From NVTR01 sp036480115 (GTDB taxonomy: Bacteria; Pseudomonadota; Alphaproteobacteria; Rhodobacterales; Rhodobacteraceae): DNA of 64,000 nucleotides. The translations under genes were made by a program, and so were the position numbers. The notes beneath the pieces are model-generated. The model made no database searches, had not been told where the DNA came from, and saw nothing but the letters and a program-made list of their open reading frames with translations. The DNA lies in NCBI GenBank assembly GCA_965224795.1, contig CBDDAE010000002.1:868001-932000 (forward strand). The letters are read 5' to 3'. Below are positions 53,954 to 63,380 of the stretch, piece after piece; the first letter of the stretch is position 1, and each line of letters starts with the position of its first letter.

Positions 53954-55453
53954 ATGATTGGTACAGAAGTTTTGAAATCTGCGGGGCTGACTGCGCAGGA
54001 AACCACAGGTGGTACATTAGCTGTAATCACCCCAATTGACGGCAGCCAGATTGCTAAACTTAAAACCCACAGCGTTAAAGACGTCGCAGATGCTATCAGT
54101 AATGGCGTCGAGGCATTTAAAATATGGCGAAATGTACCAGCCCCGCGCAGGGGAGAATTGGTGCGCCTGATTGGCGAAGAATTACGCGCCGAAAAAGAAA
54201 ACCTTGGTCGATTGGTAACCTTGGAGTGTGGAAAGATCCTGCAGGAAGGTCTGGGTGAAGTCCAGGAAATGATCGACATTTGCGACCTGGCTGTCGGAAT
54301 TTCCCGGCAATTGTTTGGCCTAACAATCGCTTCAGAAAGACCCGGCCACAGCATGCGAGAAACCTGGCATCCAATGGGGGTCTGCGGCATTATAACTGCG
54401 TTCAATTTTCCTGTGGCACCCTGGTGTTGGAATGCCGCCTTAGCATTGGTCTGCGGTGACCCTGTCATTTGGAAACCATCCGAAAAAACACCGCTTACCG
54501 GCCTTGCAGTACAAAAAATATGCGACCGGGCATTGGCAAAATTTGGGGACGCGCCAGCAGGCCTGATACAAGTTGTAATTGGTAAAAGCGACGTTGGAGA
54601 AGTGCTAACCACTTCGCGCGATGTGGCTATAATTTCAGCAACCGGATCCACCCGAATGGGTCACGCAATCGGTGGGAAGCTATCCGAAAGATTTGGCCGT
54701 TGCATTCTGGAACTGGGCGGCAACAACGCAATGATTTTGGCGCCTTCAGCAGATTTTGAAATGGCCTTAAGGGCCGTTGTGTTTTCTGCCGTTGGTACAG
54801 CTGGGCAACGGTGCACTTCCCTTCGCCGCCTGATCATTCATGAAAGCATACATGATCAGTTTATTGCGAGATTAATAACCGCTTATGAAGGTCTACCAAT
54901 TGGTGATCCATTGACTGACGGAGTTTTGGTGGGACCATTGATTGACAAAGCTGCGTATGAGGCGATGGGGTCCGCATTGAAGTCCGCAGCGCAACAAAAC
55001 GGCACCGTACATGGCGGGCAACGGGTGTTGGGCGACCAGTTCCCCGAAGCATATTACGTAAATCCCGCTGTCGTTGAAATGCCGATGCAAAGCGACATCG
55101 TCAGGCAAGAAACGTTCGCGCCCATTCTTTATGCGCTTAAATACTCAACGCTTGATGAGGCAATAGAAATTCAAAATTCAGTCCCCCAGGGCCTGTCTTC
55201 CTGCATCTTTTCGACCGACGTGCGCGAAACTGAATTTTTCCTGTCAGCCGCTGGTTCTGATTGTGGCATCGCTAACGTGAATATTGGACCGTCAGGGGCT
55301 GAAATCGGTGGCGCATTTGGTGGTGAGAAAGAAACCGGTGGTGGACGCGAATCTGGTTCTGATGCCTGGAAAGGGTACATGCGTCGCCAGACCAATACTG
55401 TGAACTATTCACGCGACCTGCCTTTGGCGCAGGGCATCAAGTTTGACATTTAG
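53954..55453 (+). CDS. Aldehyde dehydrogenase, probable aminoadipate-semialdehyde dehydrogenase
   Basis: A 499-residue NAD(P)-dependent ALDH. Active-site Cys287 is in AGQRCTSLRRL, the general base Glu in LELGGNNAMIL, and NFPVAPWCWNAAL the nucleotide region. Its form resembles the ALDH7/AmaB enzymes that oxidise alpha-aminoadipate semialdehyde to aminoadipate. GGGAG lies six bases before the ATG at 53954; the upstream in-frame ATG lacks this. The saccharopine/lysine dehydrogenase follows nine bases later, supporting lysine breakdown. Confidence 0.85.
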   Translation: MIGTEVLKSAGLTAQETTGGTLAVITPIDGSQIAKLKTHSVKDVADAISNGVEAFKIWRNVPAPRRGELVRLIGEELRAEKENLGRLVTLECGKILQEGLGEVQEMIDICDLAVGISRQLFGLTIASERPGHSMRETWHPMGVCGIITAFNFPVAPWCWNAALALVCGDPVIWKPSEKTPLTGLAVQKICDRALAKFGDAPAGLIQVVIGKSDVGEVLTTSRDVAIISATGSTRMGHAIGGKLSERFGRCILELGGNNAMILAPSADFEMALRAVVFSAVGTAGQRCTSLRRLIIHESIHDQFIARLITAYEGLPIGDPLTDGVLVGPLIDKAAYEAMGSALKSAAQQNGTVHGGQRVLGDQFPEAYYVNPAVVEMPMQSDIVRQETFAPILYALKYSTLDEAIEIQNSVPQGLSSCIFSTDVRETEFFLSAAGSDCGIANVNIGPSGAEIGGAFGGEKETGGGRESGSDAWKGYMRRQTNTVNYSRDLPLAQGIKFDI

Positions 55454-55462
55454 GATCACAAA

Positions 55463-56524
55463 ATGACTATTAAACGTATCGCGGTCCTTGGGTTGGGGAA
55501 AATTGGCGGACTTGCCGCACAGCTTTTGCACGAGTCCGGTTTTTTGGTAACTGGCGTTGATATCCATCAGCCCGACCAGGAACAGCCATTCACAACAAAA
55601 TCTGTTGATGTCACATCAACCAAAGAACTGGCCCGGGAATTCAAAGATGTCGACGCGGTACTTTCATGTCTGCCCTTCCATTTGAATATAGCCATTGCCA
55701 CCACCGCCAAGGCTGCAGGCATTCACTATTTTGATCTAACTGAGGACGTTCCAACCACTGAAGCCATTGTAGAACTCAGCAAAACTTCCAAAGGTCTGAT
55801 GGCTCCTCAATGTGGGTTAGCGCCAGGGTTCATTGGCATTGTTGGTGCTTCGCATGTGGGAATGTTCGACCAATGCCGTTCCATTCGAATGCGGGTTGGT
55901 GCCTTGCCACAAAACCCAACCGGGTTGATGGGCTATGCTTTTAACTGGTCGCCGGAAGGCGTGGTGAATGAATATCTGAATGATTGCGAAGTCATCGAAG
56001 AGGGGCAGCGCAAATGGGTTTCGGCCATGGAGTGGCTAGAGACGATTTATATTGATGGCGTGCAACTGGAAGCATTCACCACATCCGGCGGGCTGGGTAC
56101 AATGTGCGATTCTTTCCTGGGTGTGGTCGATAATATTGATTATAAAACCATCCGTTATCCGGGTCATGTGGAACTAATGAACTTCTTTTTCCATGAACTA
56201 TTGATGCGTGAAAGACGCGATCTTGCCGGGGAAATTCTGGTGAATGCAAAACCGCCCGTAGAAGATGACGTGGTCTATGTGCACGTAGCCTCTGAAGGGA
56301 CGATCGCCGGGCGAATGCAACGAAAAGAATTTGTGCGCGCCTATCGACCGATTGAGATTTCAGGCGTCAAACAAACTGCAATTGCCTGGACGACGGCTGG
56401 CTCCGTTGTCGCCATTATTGAAATGGTGCGTGACGGGGTCTTGCCAAGCAATGGGTTCTTAAAACAAGAAGAGATCAAACTGGACGCATTTCTCGCTACA
56501 AAAACTGGCAGTCTTTATACCTAG
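55463..56524 (+). CDS. Saccharopine dehydrogenase family (lysine 6-dehydrogenase or SDH)
   Basis: A 353-residue Rossmann protein (IAVLGLGKIGGLAAQLL) with a saccharopine dehydrogenase C-terminal domain that includes QCGLAPGFIGIVGASHV, the family-typical block. Either lysine 6-dehydrogenase or saccharopine dehydrogenase would give alpha-aminoadipate semialdehyde, the substrate of the adjacent ALDH. No lysine-ketoglutarate reductase gene is present in the window, which leans toward the single-enzyme lysine 6-dehydrogenase. Lrp regulator is divergent. Confidence 0.82.
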   Translation: MTIKRIAVLGLGKIGGLAAQLLHESGFLVTGVDIHQPDQEQPFTTKSVDVTSTKELAREFKDVDAVLSCLPFHLNIAIATTAKAAGIHYFDLTEDVPTTEAIVELSKTSKGLMAPQCGLAPGFIGIVGASHVGMFDQCRSIRMRVGALPQNPTGLMGYAFNWSPEGVVNEYLNDCEVIEEGQRKWVSAMEWLETIYIDGVQLEAFTTSGGLGTMCDSFLGVVDNIDYKTIRYPGHVELMNFFFHELLMRERRDLAGEILVNAKPPVEDDVVYVHVASEGTIAGRMQRKEFVRAYRPIEISGVKQTAIAWTTAGSVVAIIEMVRDGVLPSNGFLKQEEIKLDAFLATKTGSLYT

Positions 56525-56537
56525 TATCGGCGTTAAA

Positions 56538-57341
56538 CTAATCTTCAAAATGCCCGTCAGATACAAAGCTTCCGCCATGTGTGGCCAGGAATGGATCATC
56601 CGGCGCGACCGCATCCGTAGTTGCTTCAATCTGCTCTCGGTATTTTTCAGCGTTGTCTTGCGGGTGAAATCCAATATGGCCAGAATTGGTGTTGTCCGCC
56701 ATTTTTTCCTTATTGTTAGACACCCCGTAGATGATGGTGTGTTCAACAATTGGCGCCAATAAACACTGGCCAAATAATTGGGCACAATCCGGGTAGCTAA
56801 GCCAGGTTGAAAGGTGACGCCGATCGGTTGGTTTAGGGAAACAAGAATAGATCCGAACAGACACGCTTTGGATACGGTATTTGTCCCAATAATACTGCGC
56901 TATGGCCTCTCCATAAACCTTTGAGGCCCCATAATTACTATCCGGGCGCAGTTTGGAATCCGGCTTCATAATGGTTGTTCGCGCGTGAAAGCCAATGCTG
57001 TGCAATGAACTTGCCCAGACCACACGACCAACATTGTTTTTCCGGCAGCCTTCATACAGATTATTGATGCCAACAATGTTGGATTGCACGATGTCCTGAA
57101 ACTTACCCTCGCGGCTAATACCGCCCATATGAACAACCGCATCCACATCGCGCGTCATGTCGATCACGGCGTCTTTGTCCGACAGATCGCATATGATAAT
57201 TTCTTCATTTTTTCCGGCCTTGCTGATCGTTTCGCGATCATTCAGGCGTACAGTATTGGCCAGACCGGCAAGCTCATGGCGCAACATACCACCAAGGGCT
57301 CCTGCGGCTCCGGTTATCAAAATACGGTTAAATTGCGCCAT
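56538..57341 (-). CDS. NAD-dependent epimerase/dehydratase family protein (uronate-dehydrogenase-like)
   Basis: A 267-residue extended SDR. The cofactor loop TGAAGALGG is at residues 8-16, the catalytic YGASKVYGE has Tyr and Lys, and VVWASSLHSIGF is the serine region. In outline it resembles uronate dehydrogenase, which oxidises hexuronates, but the substrate is unproven. AAGGAA precedes the ATG at 57341. It is 36 bases downstream of the hydantoinase B gene on the same strand. Confidence 0.82.
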   Translation of the reverse strand: MAQFNRILITGAAGALGGMLRHELAGLANTVRLNDRETISKAGKNEEIIICDLSDKDAVIDMTRDVDAVVHMGGISREGKFQDIVQSNIVGINNLYEGCRKNNVGRVVWASSLHSIGFHARTTIMKPDSKLRPDSNYGASKVYGEAIAQYYWDKYRIQSVSVRIYSCFPKPTDRRHLSTWLSYPDCAQLFGQCLLAPIVEHTIIYGVSNNKEKMADNTNSGHIGFHPQDNAEKYREQIEATTDAVAPDDPFLATHGGSFVSDGHFED

Positions 57342-57377
57342 GGGTAGTTCCTTCATTCAATCAGTTAATAGGTTAGT

Positions 57378-59036
57378 TTAGGCATCATAGTCAGCGGATT
57401 GCTCGGGCAAAATATAGCCCAACCTCAAGTCATCTTCTATCAGTGCTCGCTCGCGTTTAAGGGGATTTCCAAAACCACCGCCGCCCGGCAATTCAAGAAC
57501 CACTCGAAGATCACTTGGCACCCCTTGCCTTCCCTTGGATCGCATCCGTGTACCATCACTTAGACTTACCCGTCCCGCTGCGCCGCTTTGACCGCCTTCG
57601 CGGCCACGTGCCGGATACTCAACGCGATCAAACATGGCGTTCAGATGTATTTGGTGCCCTTGGTTCGCTGAAATCTCAATGATTTGTCCCAGCCCGCCCC
57701 GCTGCCTTCCGGCCCCACCAGAACCTTCCCGTAGCTCTTTTCGCCATACCGTAATCGGTCCAGTCTGTTCCGTGGCTTCAACCGACATGGAATGAACACC
57801 GGATGGGAACGCCGTTGCATTCAAGCCGTCCAGTGCCGGGCGCGCACCCGTGCCACCGGAATTGAACATCAGCATTTCCGCACTTTGCAGCCGTTCGCCT
57901 TTGGCTGCCTGTTCGCCCTGTATCGGTCGTACCGCAATCTGAATATTCCAAAGCGCGCTGGATCCTTCCGCGGGCGCTAGGTCAGGCTGCATTTTAGCCA
58001 ATGCACCTAGTACTACATCTGGAATAAAATGCCCCAGCACATGGCGCACCGCGACGGGGGCAGGATGCAATGCATTCAATATGGAACCGGGGGGCGCAGA
58101 AACCGTAAACGGTGCCAAAGATGCATGGTTGTTCGGGATCTCGGGTGCCAGCGCACATTTCAGCCCGTACCCACAATAGGCGGCGGTATAAATAAGCGGC
58201 ACATTAATCCCCAACGGGCTTTGCAACGAAGTCCCGTCGAAATCGGCATGAACCCCGTTTGCGGATACATCCAGGCGCACCACCATACTTACCGGCGATC
58301 CATATCCATCCACCGTCATATCATTTTGGTAGCTGCCCTCAGGCAGCAACGTCAGCTTTTCCAGCGTGGCGCGGCGGCTATTTTCGAAGATAAAATCGCC
58401 CAAACTTTCAAGCGTCTTTAGTCCAAATTCGTCCATCATCTCCATTAGCCGGCGGTGGCCAATTTCATTGCAACTCGCAAGGGAATGCAGATCACCAATC
58501 ACCTGATCTTTTTCCCGAATATTGTGGCGCAGGATATTTATCAGGTCGGTATTTAGTTTACCCCGTTCAGAGAACTTCATTATCGGAACGTAAATGCCTT
58601 CCTCATAGACATCATTGCCATCCGGGCCGAACCCGCGACCACCCACGTCAACAACATGGGCGGTACAGGCAAAATAACCGATCAGTTGCCCTTCGCGAAA
58701 TGACGGCGTTACAAAGGTGAAATCATGCAGGTGGCCCGTGCCCTTCCATGGATCATTGGTGATATAAACATCGCCCTCAAATATGTTGCTGACGCCAATG
58801 TCTTCAATGAAGTTCCCCACAGCCGCAGCCATAGCGTTGATATGCCCTGGGGTCCCAGTAACTGCCTGCGCCAGCATTTCACCTGCCGCCGTGAAAACCC
58901 CTGCCGACAAATCCCCGGCTTCGCGAACCGAAGTTGAAAAGGCCGTACGCACCAAAGTTAAGGCTTGTTCCTCAACCACTGAAATCAGTCGATTCCACAT
59001 GATCTGAAACTGAACATTCTGGATTCCTGCGCCCAT
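57378..59036 (-). CDS. hyuB: Hydantoinase B/oxoprolinase family protein
   Basis: A 552-residue HyuB-family subunit. Recognisable blocks are SVREAGDLSAGVFTAAGEML, ITNDPWKGTGHLHDFTFVTP, the central VDVGGRGFGPDG and the C-terminal GRERAL-like end. It forms a complex with HyuA for ATP-dependent ring opening of hydantoins or oxoproline, or for carboxylation in related members. TAATG overlap with hyuA. Substrate unknown. Confidence 0.9.
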   Translation of the reverse strand: MGAGIQNVQFQIMWNRLISVVEEQALTLVRTAFSTSVREAGDLSAGVFTAAGEMLAQAVTGTPGHINAMAAAVGNFIEDIGVSNIFEGDVYITNDPWKGTGHLHDFTFVTPSFREGQLIGYFACTAHVVDVGGRGFGPDGNDVYEEGIYVPIMKFSERGKLNTDLINILRHNIREKDQVIGDLHSLASCNEIGHRRLMEMMDEFGLKTLESLGDFIFENSRRATLEKLTLLPEGSYQNDMTVDGYGSPVSMVVRLDVSANGVHADFDGTSLQSPLGINVPLIYTAAYCGYGLKCALAPEIPNNHASLAPFTVSAPPGSILNALHPAPVAVRHVLGHFIPDVVLGALAKMQPDLAPAEGSSALWNIQIAVRPIQGEQAAKGERLQSAEMLMFNSGGTGARPALDGLNATAFPSGVHSMSVEATEQTGPITVWRKELREGSGGAGRQRGGLGQIIEISANQGHQIHLNAMFDRVEYPARGREGGQSGAAGRVSLSDGTRMRSKGRQGVPSDLRVVLELPGGGGFGNPLKRERALIEDDLRLGYILPEQSADYDA

Positions 59037-61126
59037 TATAAGGCCGCCTTTCTTTGCAAACGCAGACAGTTATCCGTTTGTACAACCGCCTCAAACTGGG
59101 CCAGAACGATTGTTGTAGTCTCGTCCTCAACAATCACCGCCGGACCATCAATGCGCGTCCCTGATGTCAGGTCTGAGCGTTGGACAATAGCTGCTTCAAG
59201 AAATTCAGCCGTTGCTGGGTTGTATATTTTTCTGGCTTCAGTGCTTTTTTCATCGGTTAGATCGGTTGGCTGTGGTAAGATTTTTACAGGCGCTATCGGT
59301 GAATTTGCCCGGACCGACCAATTCATGACCTCTATATCCAAACCTTGCAGAACTGCGCCAAAAATTCGAAGGTATTCGGTTTCAAAGAGGTTTCGTATCA
59401 GCGTTTCATCTATATTCTCGATACTGTCATTGGGGATCAGGATCGGGATTTCCCAGCCCTGTCCCCGGTACCGCATATAGGCCTTAAACTCTATTTCCAG
59501 AGAACCGTCAGGGCTACCTTGGCGAGCAACAGCGACAGCTTCCGTTTTCAGATCACCAAGGGTTTGCGAAACCTTTGCCGCATCAAACTGACTAAGACGC
59601 ATATAGGCACCCTGTACGGCCTCATAACCAAAGGGTGCCCTTAGGAAACCAATTGCTGATCCCACTCCGGCACCCGGCGGGACCAATAACGTGTCTATCC
59701 CTAGTTTTTCGCACAACCGATTGGCATGGAGCGGCGCACCTCCGCCATAGGCGACCATGGTAAAATCTTGCAGCTCTTTACCACTTTCCACGGCATGAAC
59801 CCGCGCGGCATTGGCCATATTCTCGTCCACCACTTCACTGATACCGATGGCAGCCGTTTCTTCCGATAGCCCTAGTTTTTGCGCCGCAAAATTGTGTAGT
59901 GCCTTCTTGGACTCCGCTCTGGACAGCTGAAAATCACCACCGGCAAAATTATCCGGATCTAGGCGTCCAAGCATTAGGTCTGCATCTGTGACAGTAGCAT
60001 CAGTTCCGCCGCGCTGATAACAGGCAGGTCCAGGTTCCGAGCCCGCGCTTTTTGGTCCAACCCTAATCTGGTGCATGCCGTCAACATGGGCAATCGATCC
60101 GCCGCCTGCGCCAATTTCGACCATTTCAATCACCGGGATCGAAATGGGCATGCCAGAACCCTTTTTGAAACGGTAGGTGCGCGCCACTTCAAACGTGCGG
60201 GCCGTTTTTGGGGTGAAATCTTCGACAAGGCAAATTTTGGCCGTCGTGCCCCCCATGTCAAAAGAAAGGATTTTCTGCAACCCATGGCGGGCGGCAATAT
60301 CGGCTGCAAATATCGCACCGCCCGCAGGTCCGGATTCCAGCAATCGAACCGGAAATTCTGCGGCTGTTTCCATGGATATCAGGCCACCACCTGAATGTAT
60401 CATGTATACTGGGCAAACCGTTCCCAATGCCGTCAACTTTTCCACAAGCCGGTTAAGGTAACTGGCCATCAGCGGTTTGACAAAGGCATTGGCGCATACC
60501 GTATTAAATCGTTCAAACTCTCGCATCTGCGGCGATACTTCTGCTGATATTGAAATATCAACAGCCGGTGCGTGTTCACTGATAATTTCGCGCGCACGAA
60601 TTTCATGGGACTTATTGACGTAGGAATGAATGAAACCAATGGCGACACTGGTATATCCGCCGCTTTCTAGAGACCTGGCGAATTGAACTACCGCAGTTTC
60701 ATCCAGGGGCTCCAGTTCGCGACCGGTTGGGCCCATCCGCCCCGCCGCGACATATCTGCTGTCTCTGGCAATCAATGCTGCCGGTAAAACGATGTTCAGA
60801 TCATACTGTTCAAACCGGTTCTCGGTGCGCATTTCAATGACGTCGCGAAAACCCTTGGTGGTTAAGAATGCGGTTTTTGCACCATGGCGTTCAATCAATG
60901 CGTTTGTAGCAAGGGTGGTGCCATGGATTATCAGGTCAATCTGTTCAAGTTCAATCTTTGCGTCTGCTACAACACGGGCAACAGCATCTAAGATCGCTTG
61001 TTCCGGGGCGTCGTAGGTCGTCAGTACTTTTACTGAAAACAGGTCCTGTCCAATTTCCAAAGCTACATCGGTAAACGTACCGCCAATATCCACGCCCATG
61101 CGGACTTTTTGACCATTATGTGCCAC
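59036..61126 (-). CDS. hyuA: Hydantoinase A/oxoprolinase family ATP-dependent subunit
   Basis: A 696-residue ASKHA-fold subunit. VRMGVDIGGTFTDVALEI (residues about 8-25) is the first ATP-binding motif; SFDMGGTTAKICLVED and AYGGGAPLHANRLCEKLGI are others, and the C-terminal acetone carboxylase/hydantoinase domain follows. It uses ATP with HyuB to open cyclic amides. It begins the hyuA-hyuB-epimerase operon. The ATG follows no clear AGGAG but fits the family start. Confidence 0.9.
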   Translation of the reverse strand: MAHNGQKVRMGVDIGGTFTDVALEIGQDLFSVKVLTTYDAPEQAILDAVARVVADAKIELEQIDLIIHGTTLATNALIERHGAKTAFLTTKGFRDVIEMRTENRFEQYDLNIVLPAALIARDSRYVAAGRMGPTGRELEPLDETAVVQFARSLESGGYTSVAIGFIHSYVNKSHEIRAREIISEHAPAVDISISAEVSPQMREFERFNTVCANAFVKPLMASYLNRLVEKLTALGTVCPVYMIHSGGGLISMETAAEFPVRLLESGPAGGAIFAADIAARHGLQKILSFDMGGTTAKICLVEDFTPKTARTFEVARTYRFKKGSGMPISIPVIEMVEIGAGGGSIAHVDGMHQIRVGPKSAGSEPGPACYQRGGTDATVTDADLMLGRLDPDNFAGGDFQLSRAESKKALHNFAAQKLGLSEETAAIGISEVVDENMANAARVHAVESGKELQDFTMVAYGGGAPLHANRLCEKLGIDTLLVPPGAGVGSAIGFLRAPFGYEAVQGAYMRLSQFDAAKVSQTLGDLKTEAVAVARQGSPDGSLEIEFKAYMRYRGQGWEIPILIPNDSIENIDETLIRNLFETEYLRIFGAVLQGLDIEVMNWSVRANSPIAPVKILPQPTDLTDEKSTEARKIYNPATAEFLEAAIVQRSDLTSGTRIDGPAVIVEDETTTIVLAQFEAVVQTDNCLRLQRKAAL

Positions 61127-61197
61127 GCGACCGAATCCCTATTTTGGATAGTTCTAGGTTACTTTCCCATAGGTAATTTTCTGGTACCACCGAATTT

Positions 61198-61536
61198 TCA
61201 TAGGCGATTAGTATCGTCTAACAATGTCAAAATCTGAGCGCAATTTCCGACCTGCCCATTGCAGCAATCTGCCAAAAGAAAACTGATCAGCTTATTCACG
61301 GTTTCAATATTAGCGGAGTAGTGAATTTCCCTTTGATGGCGGCTTGATTCTAGTAACCCGGCGCGTTTCAAAATGGCCAAATGTCCTGAAAGAGTAGAAG
61401 GAACAATATTTAGCTTTTGGGAAATCTGACCTACAGGCAGGGCTTTGGGCGTTGCCCGGACCAACAAGCGAAAAATAATCATTCTGGAATCTTGGGCCAA
61501 TGCGGCAAAGGCTTCTATAGCATCGATTTGTTTCAT
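61198..61536 (-). CDS. arsR: ArsR/SmtB family metalloregulator
   Basis: A 112-residue winged helix protein. The HTH is LPVGQISQKLNIVPSTLSGH and LAILKRAGLLESSRH. The C-terminal ADCCNGQVGNCAQ contains Cys91, Cys92 and Cys99, matching the As(III)-binding cysteine cluster of the arsR type that sits beside arsH and aquaporin genes. It is divergent from arsH with about 80 bases between the starts, so it probably controls both directions as an As(III)-released repressor. Confidence 0.87.
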   Translation of the reverse strand: MKQIDAIEAFAALAQDSRMIIFRLLVRATPKALPVGQISQKLNIVPSTLSGHLAILKRAGLLESSRHQREIHYSANIETVNKLISFLLADCCNGQVGNCAQILTLLDDTNRL

Positions 61537-61564
61537 ACATCGACAATGGCCGAAGTACCGAAAC

Positions 61565-61611
61565 TTGACAAGCGCTTGCCCCGCCGGATACCTATTTTGA
61601 TAATTCGGAAT
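61565..61611 (+). promoter_or_regulatory. Candidate arsH promoter with ATTCGGAAT operator
   Basis: A perfect -35 TTGACA (61565-61570) precedes a weak -10 near GATACC (61587-61592) with 16 to 17 bases spacing. A small palindrome ATTCGGAAT (61603-61611) follows just before the arsH ATG at 61618, where ArsR could block transcription. Location between divergent arsR and arsH genes fits; binding is inferred. Confidence 0.5.
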
Positions 61612-61617
61612 ATACCG

Positions 61618-62358
61618 ATGTTAATTGATCACCTAGAAAGAGCTGAAATATTGACCGACACTCCTAATATTAACAACGACGCTTTTCGCAACGTAGATTT
61701 AGACCGTCTGATCCCGCAGAATCGTAGCACCCACAAACCAAGAATTTTACTACTCTATGGCTCACTTCGTGACCGGTCTTTTAGCCGCTTGATGAGCGCA
61801 GAAGCCGCCCGGGTGTTGGATCGTTTTGGTGCTGAAGCATTGACATTCAATCCAGCAGGATTGCCGCTGCCGGATGATGCTGACGAATCCCACGAAAAGG
61901 TTCAAGAGCTTCGGGATCTTGTGACATGGTGCGAAGGCATGGTCTGGTGCTCGCCGGAACGACACGGTGCCATGACGGCAGTGATGAAGGCCCAGATCGA
62001 CTGGATTCCTTTGTCCCTAGGAGCCGTACGCCCAACTCAGGGCAAAACCCTGGCCGTAATGCAGGTTAATGGTGGGTCGCAAAGTTTTAACACGGTGAAC
62101 CATTTGCGCATTCTGGGCCGCTGGATGCGTCTGCTGACCATTCCCAACCAGTCCTCAACCCCCAAAGCGTTTTTGGAATTTGATGATGATGACAGGATGC
62201 TCGCGTCATCAAATTACAACCGCATGGTTGATGTAATGGAAGAATTGGTGAAATTTACATACCTGACCCGCGACATTAAGGAATATCTAGTGGATCGCTA
62301 CACCGAACGGAATGAAACCGGCGAACAGTTGATAAACCGGGTTAACACAAAATCATGA
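61618..62358 (+). CDS. arsH: NADPH-dependent FMN reductase/organoarsenical oxidase ArsH
   Basis: A 246-residue flavodoxin-fold protein. PRILLLYGSLRDRSFSRLM (residues about 40-58) is the ArsH FMN phosphate loop, and CSPERHGAMTAVMKAQIDWIP is the diagnostic block. ArsH oxidises trivalent organoarsenicals or reduces quinones. The ATG at 61618 is preferred; upstream ATGs at 61546 and 61417 lie before or across the promoter and in arsR. Its stop overlaps the dehydratase start (ATGA). Confidence 0.9.
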   Translation: MLIDHLERAEILTDTPNINNDAFRNVDLDRLIPQNRSTHKPRILLLYGSLRDRSFSRLMSAEAARVLDRFGAEALTFNPAGLPLPDDADESHEKVQELRDLVTWCEGMVWCSPERHGAMTAVMKAQIDWIPLSLGAVRPTQGKTLAVMQVNGGSQSFNTVNHLRILGRWMRLLTIPNQSSTPKAFLEFDDDDRMLASSNYNRMVDVMEELVKFTYLTRDIKEYLVDRYTERNETGEQLINRVNTKS

Positions 62359-63368
62359 ATTCCAAACCGGATCAGTTGCTTGAGGCGCCGGAATTAGCCG
62401 ATGTTCAAGACGCCGCGACTGCATTGCATGGTATCATCAATTCAACCCCAATGCTTGAAAACGTTGAAGTTAACAAAGCCCTTTCCGGTCGTCTGTTGAT
62501 AAAATCTGAGACCGCTCAGCGCACTGGCGCTTTCAAGTTTCGCGGCGCTTATAACCGAATTCGCCAAATGAATACGGCTGAATTAAAACGCGGTGTTATT
62601 GCCTATTCCTCGGGTAATCACGCACAGGCTGTTGCTTTGGCGGCGCGACTTCTTGATACCCATGCGCTGATCGTAATGCCCTCTGACGCCCCGCAATCAA
62701 AAATGGACCGGACCCGGGAATTGGGGGCCGACATTATTACCTATGAGCGGACCAGCCAATCACGCGAAGATGTAGCAGAGGCAATCCAAACCAAGCGTCG
62801 CCTGATCATGGTGCCCCCCAATGAAGACCGCCGTGTTATGGCCGGAGCTGGGACAGTAGCGCTGGAATTGCATCAGCAAGCGAAAACAGTGGGCGCGGAG
62901 ATAAACGCCGTTCTGGTGCCCTGTGGCGGTGGCGGTTTAACCGCAGCAACGGCTATTGTTTTGAACACGCTATCACCCAGGACACAGGTTTTTGCGGTTG
63001 AGCCAGAGACCTTCGACGACACCAAAAGATCGTTTGAAGCCGGGCATAGGTTGCCAAATCCAGCAGGCCGCAAAACCATTTGTGATGCCATCATGACCGA
63101 CCAGCCCGGCAAGTTGACTTTTCCGATCAACCTGAAACGGTTGGCCGGGGTTTTGACGGTTAGCGACGCCGATGTACAAAAGGCAATGTTGTTTGCCTTT
63201 GAACAGTTCAAAATAGTGGTTGAACCCGGCGCAGCCGTGGGGCTTGCGGCTGTATTGGCCGGGAAAATTGAAATTACGGGTAAAAATATTGCTGTGATTG
63301 CCACCGGAGGAAACGTTGATCCGTCGGTATTTTGCAAGGCTCTAACAACCGCATCAATCGAAAAGTAA
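62355..63368 (+). CDS. Threonine/serine dehydratase-like PLP enzyme
   Basis: A 337-residue fold-type II PLP protein. GAFKFRGAYNRI carries Schiff-base Lys61, SSGNHAQAVALAARL is the carboxylate-binding loop, and PCGGGGLTAA the phosphate-binding glycine loop. It probably deaminates serine or threonine (or racemises an amino acid), without the C-terminal ACT regulatory domain of IlvA. It lies translationally coupled within the arsenic-type cluster, which is unusual and unexplained. Confidence 0.87.
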   Translation: MNSKPDQLLEAPELADVQDAATALHGIINSTPMLENVEVNKALSGRLLIKSETAQRTGAFKFRGAYNRIRQMNTAELKRGVIAYSSGNHAQAVALAARLLDTHALIVMPSDAPQSKMDRTRELGADIITYERTSQSREDVAEAIQTKRRLIMVPPNEDRRVMAGAGTVALELHQQAKTVGAEINAVLVPCGGGGLTAATAIVLNTLSPRTQVFAVEPETFDDTKRSFEAGHRLPNPAGRKTICDAIMTDQPGKLTFPINLKRLAGVLTVSDADVQKAMLFAFEQFKIVVEPGAAVGLAAVLAGKIEITGKNIAVIATGGNVDPSVFCKALTTASIEK

Positions 63369-63380
63369 CAGGGGAAGACA

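Noticed and set aside
53954..56524. Saccharopine pathway asserted as certain
   Set aside because: The dehydrogenase could equally be lysine 6-dehydrogenase; no ketoglutarate reductase is visible.
61417..61617. Longer arsH with 67 extra N-terminal residues
   Set aside because: This would start inside arsR on the opposite strand and include the promoter region; family length fits 61618.
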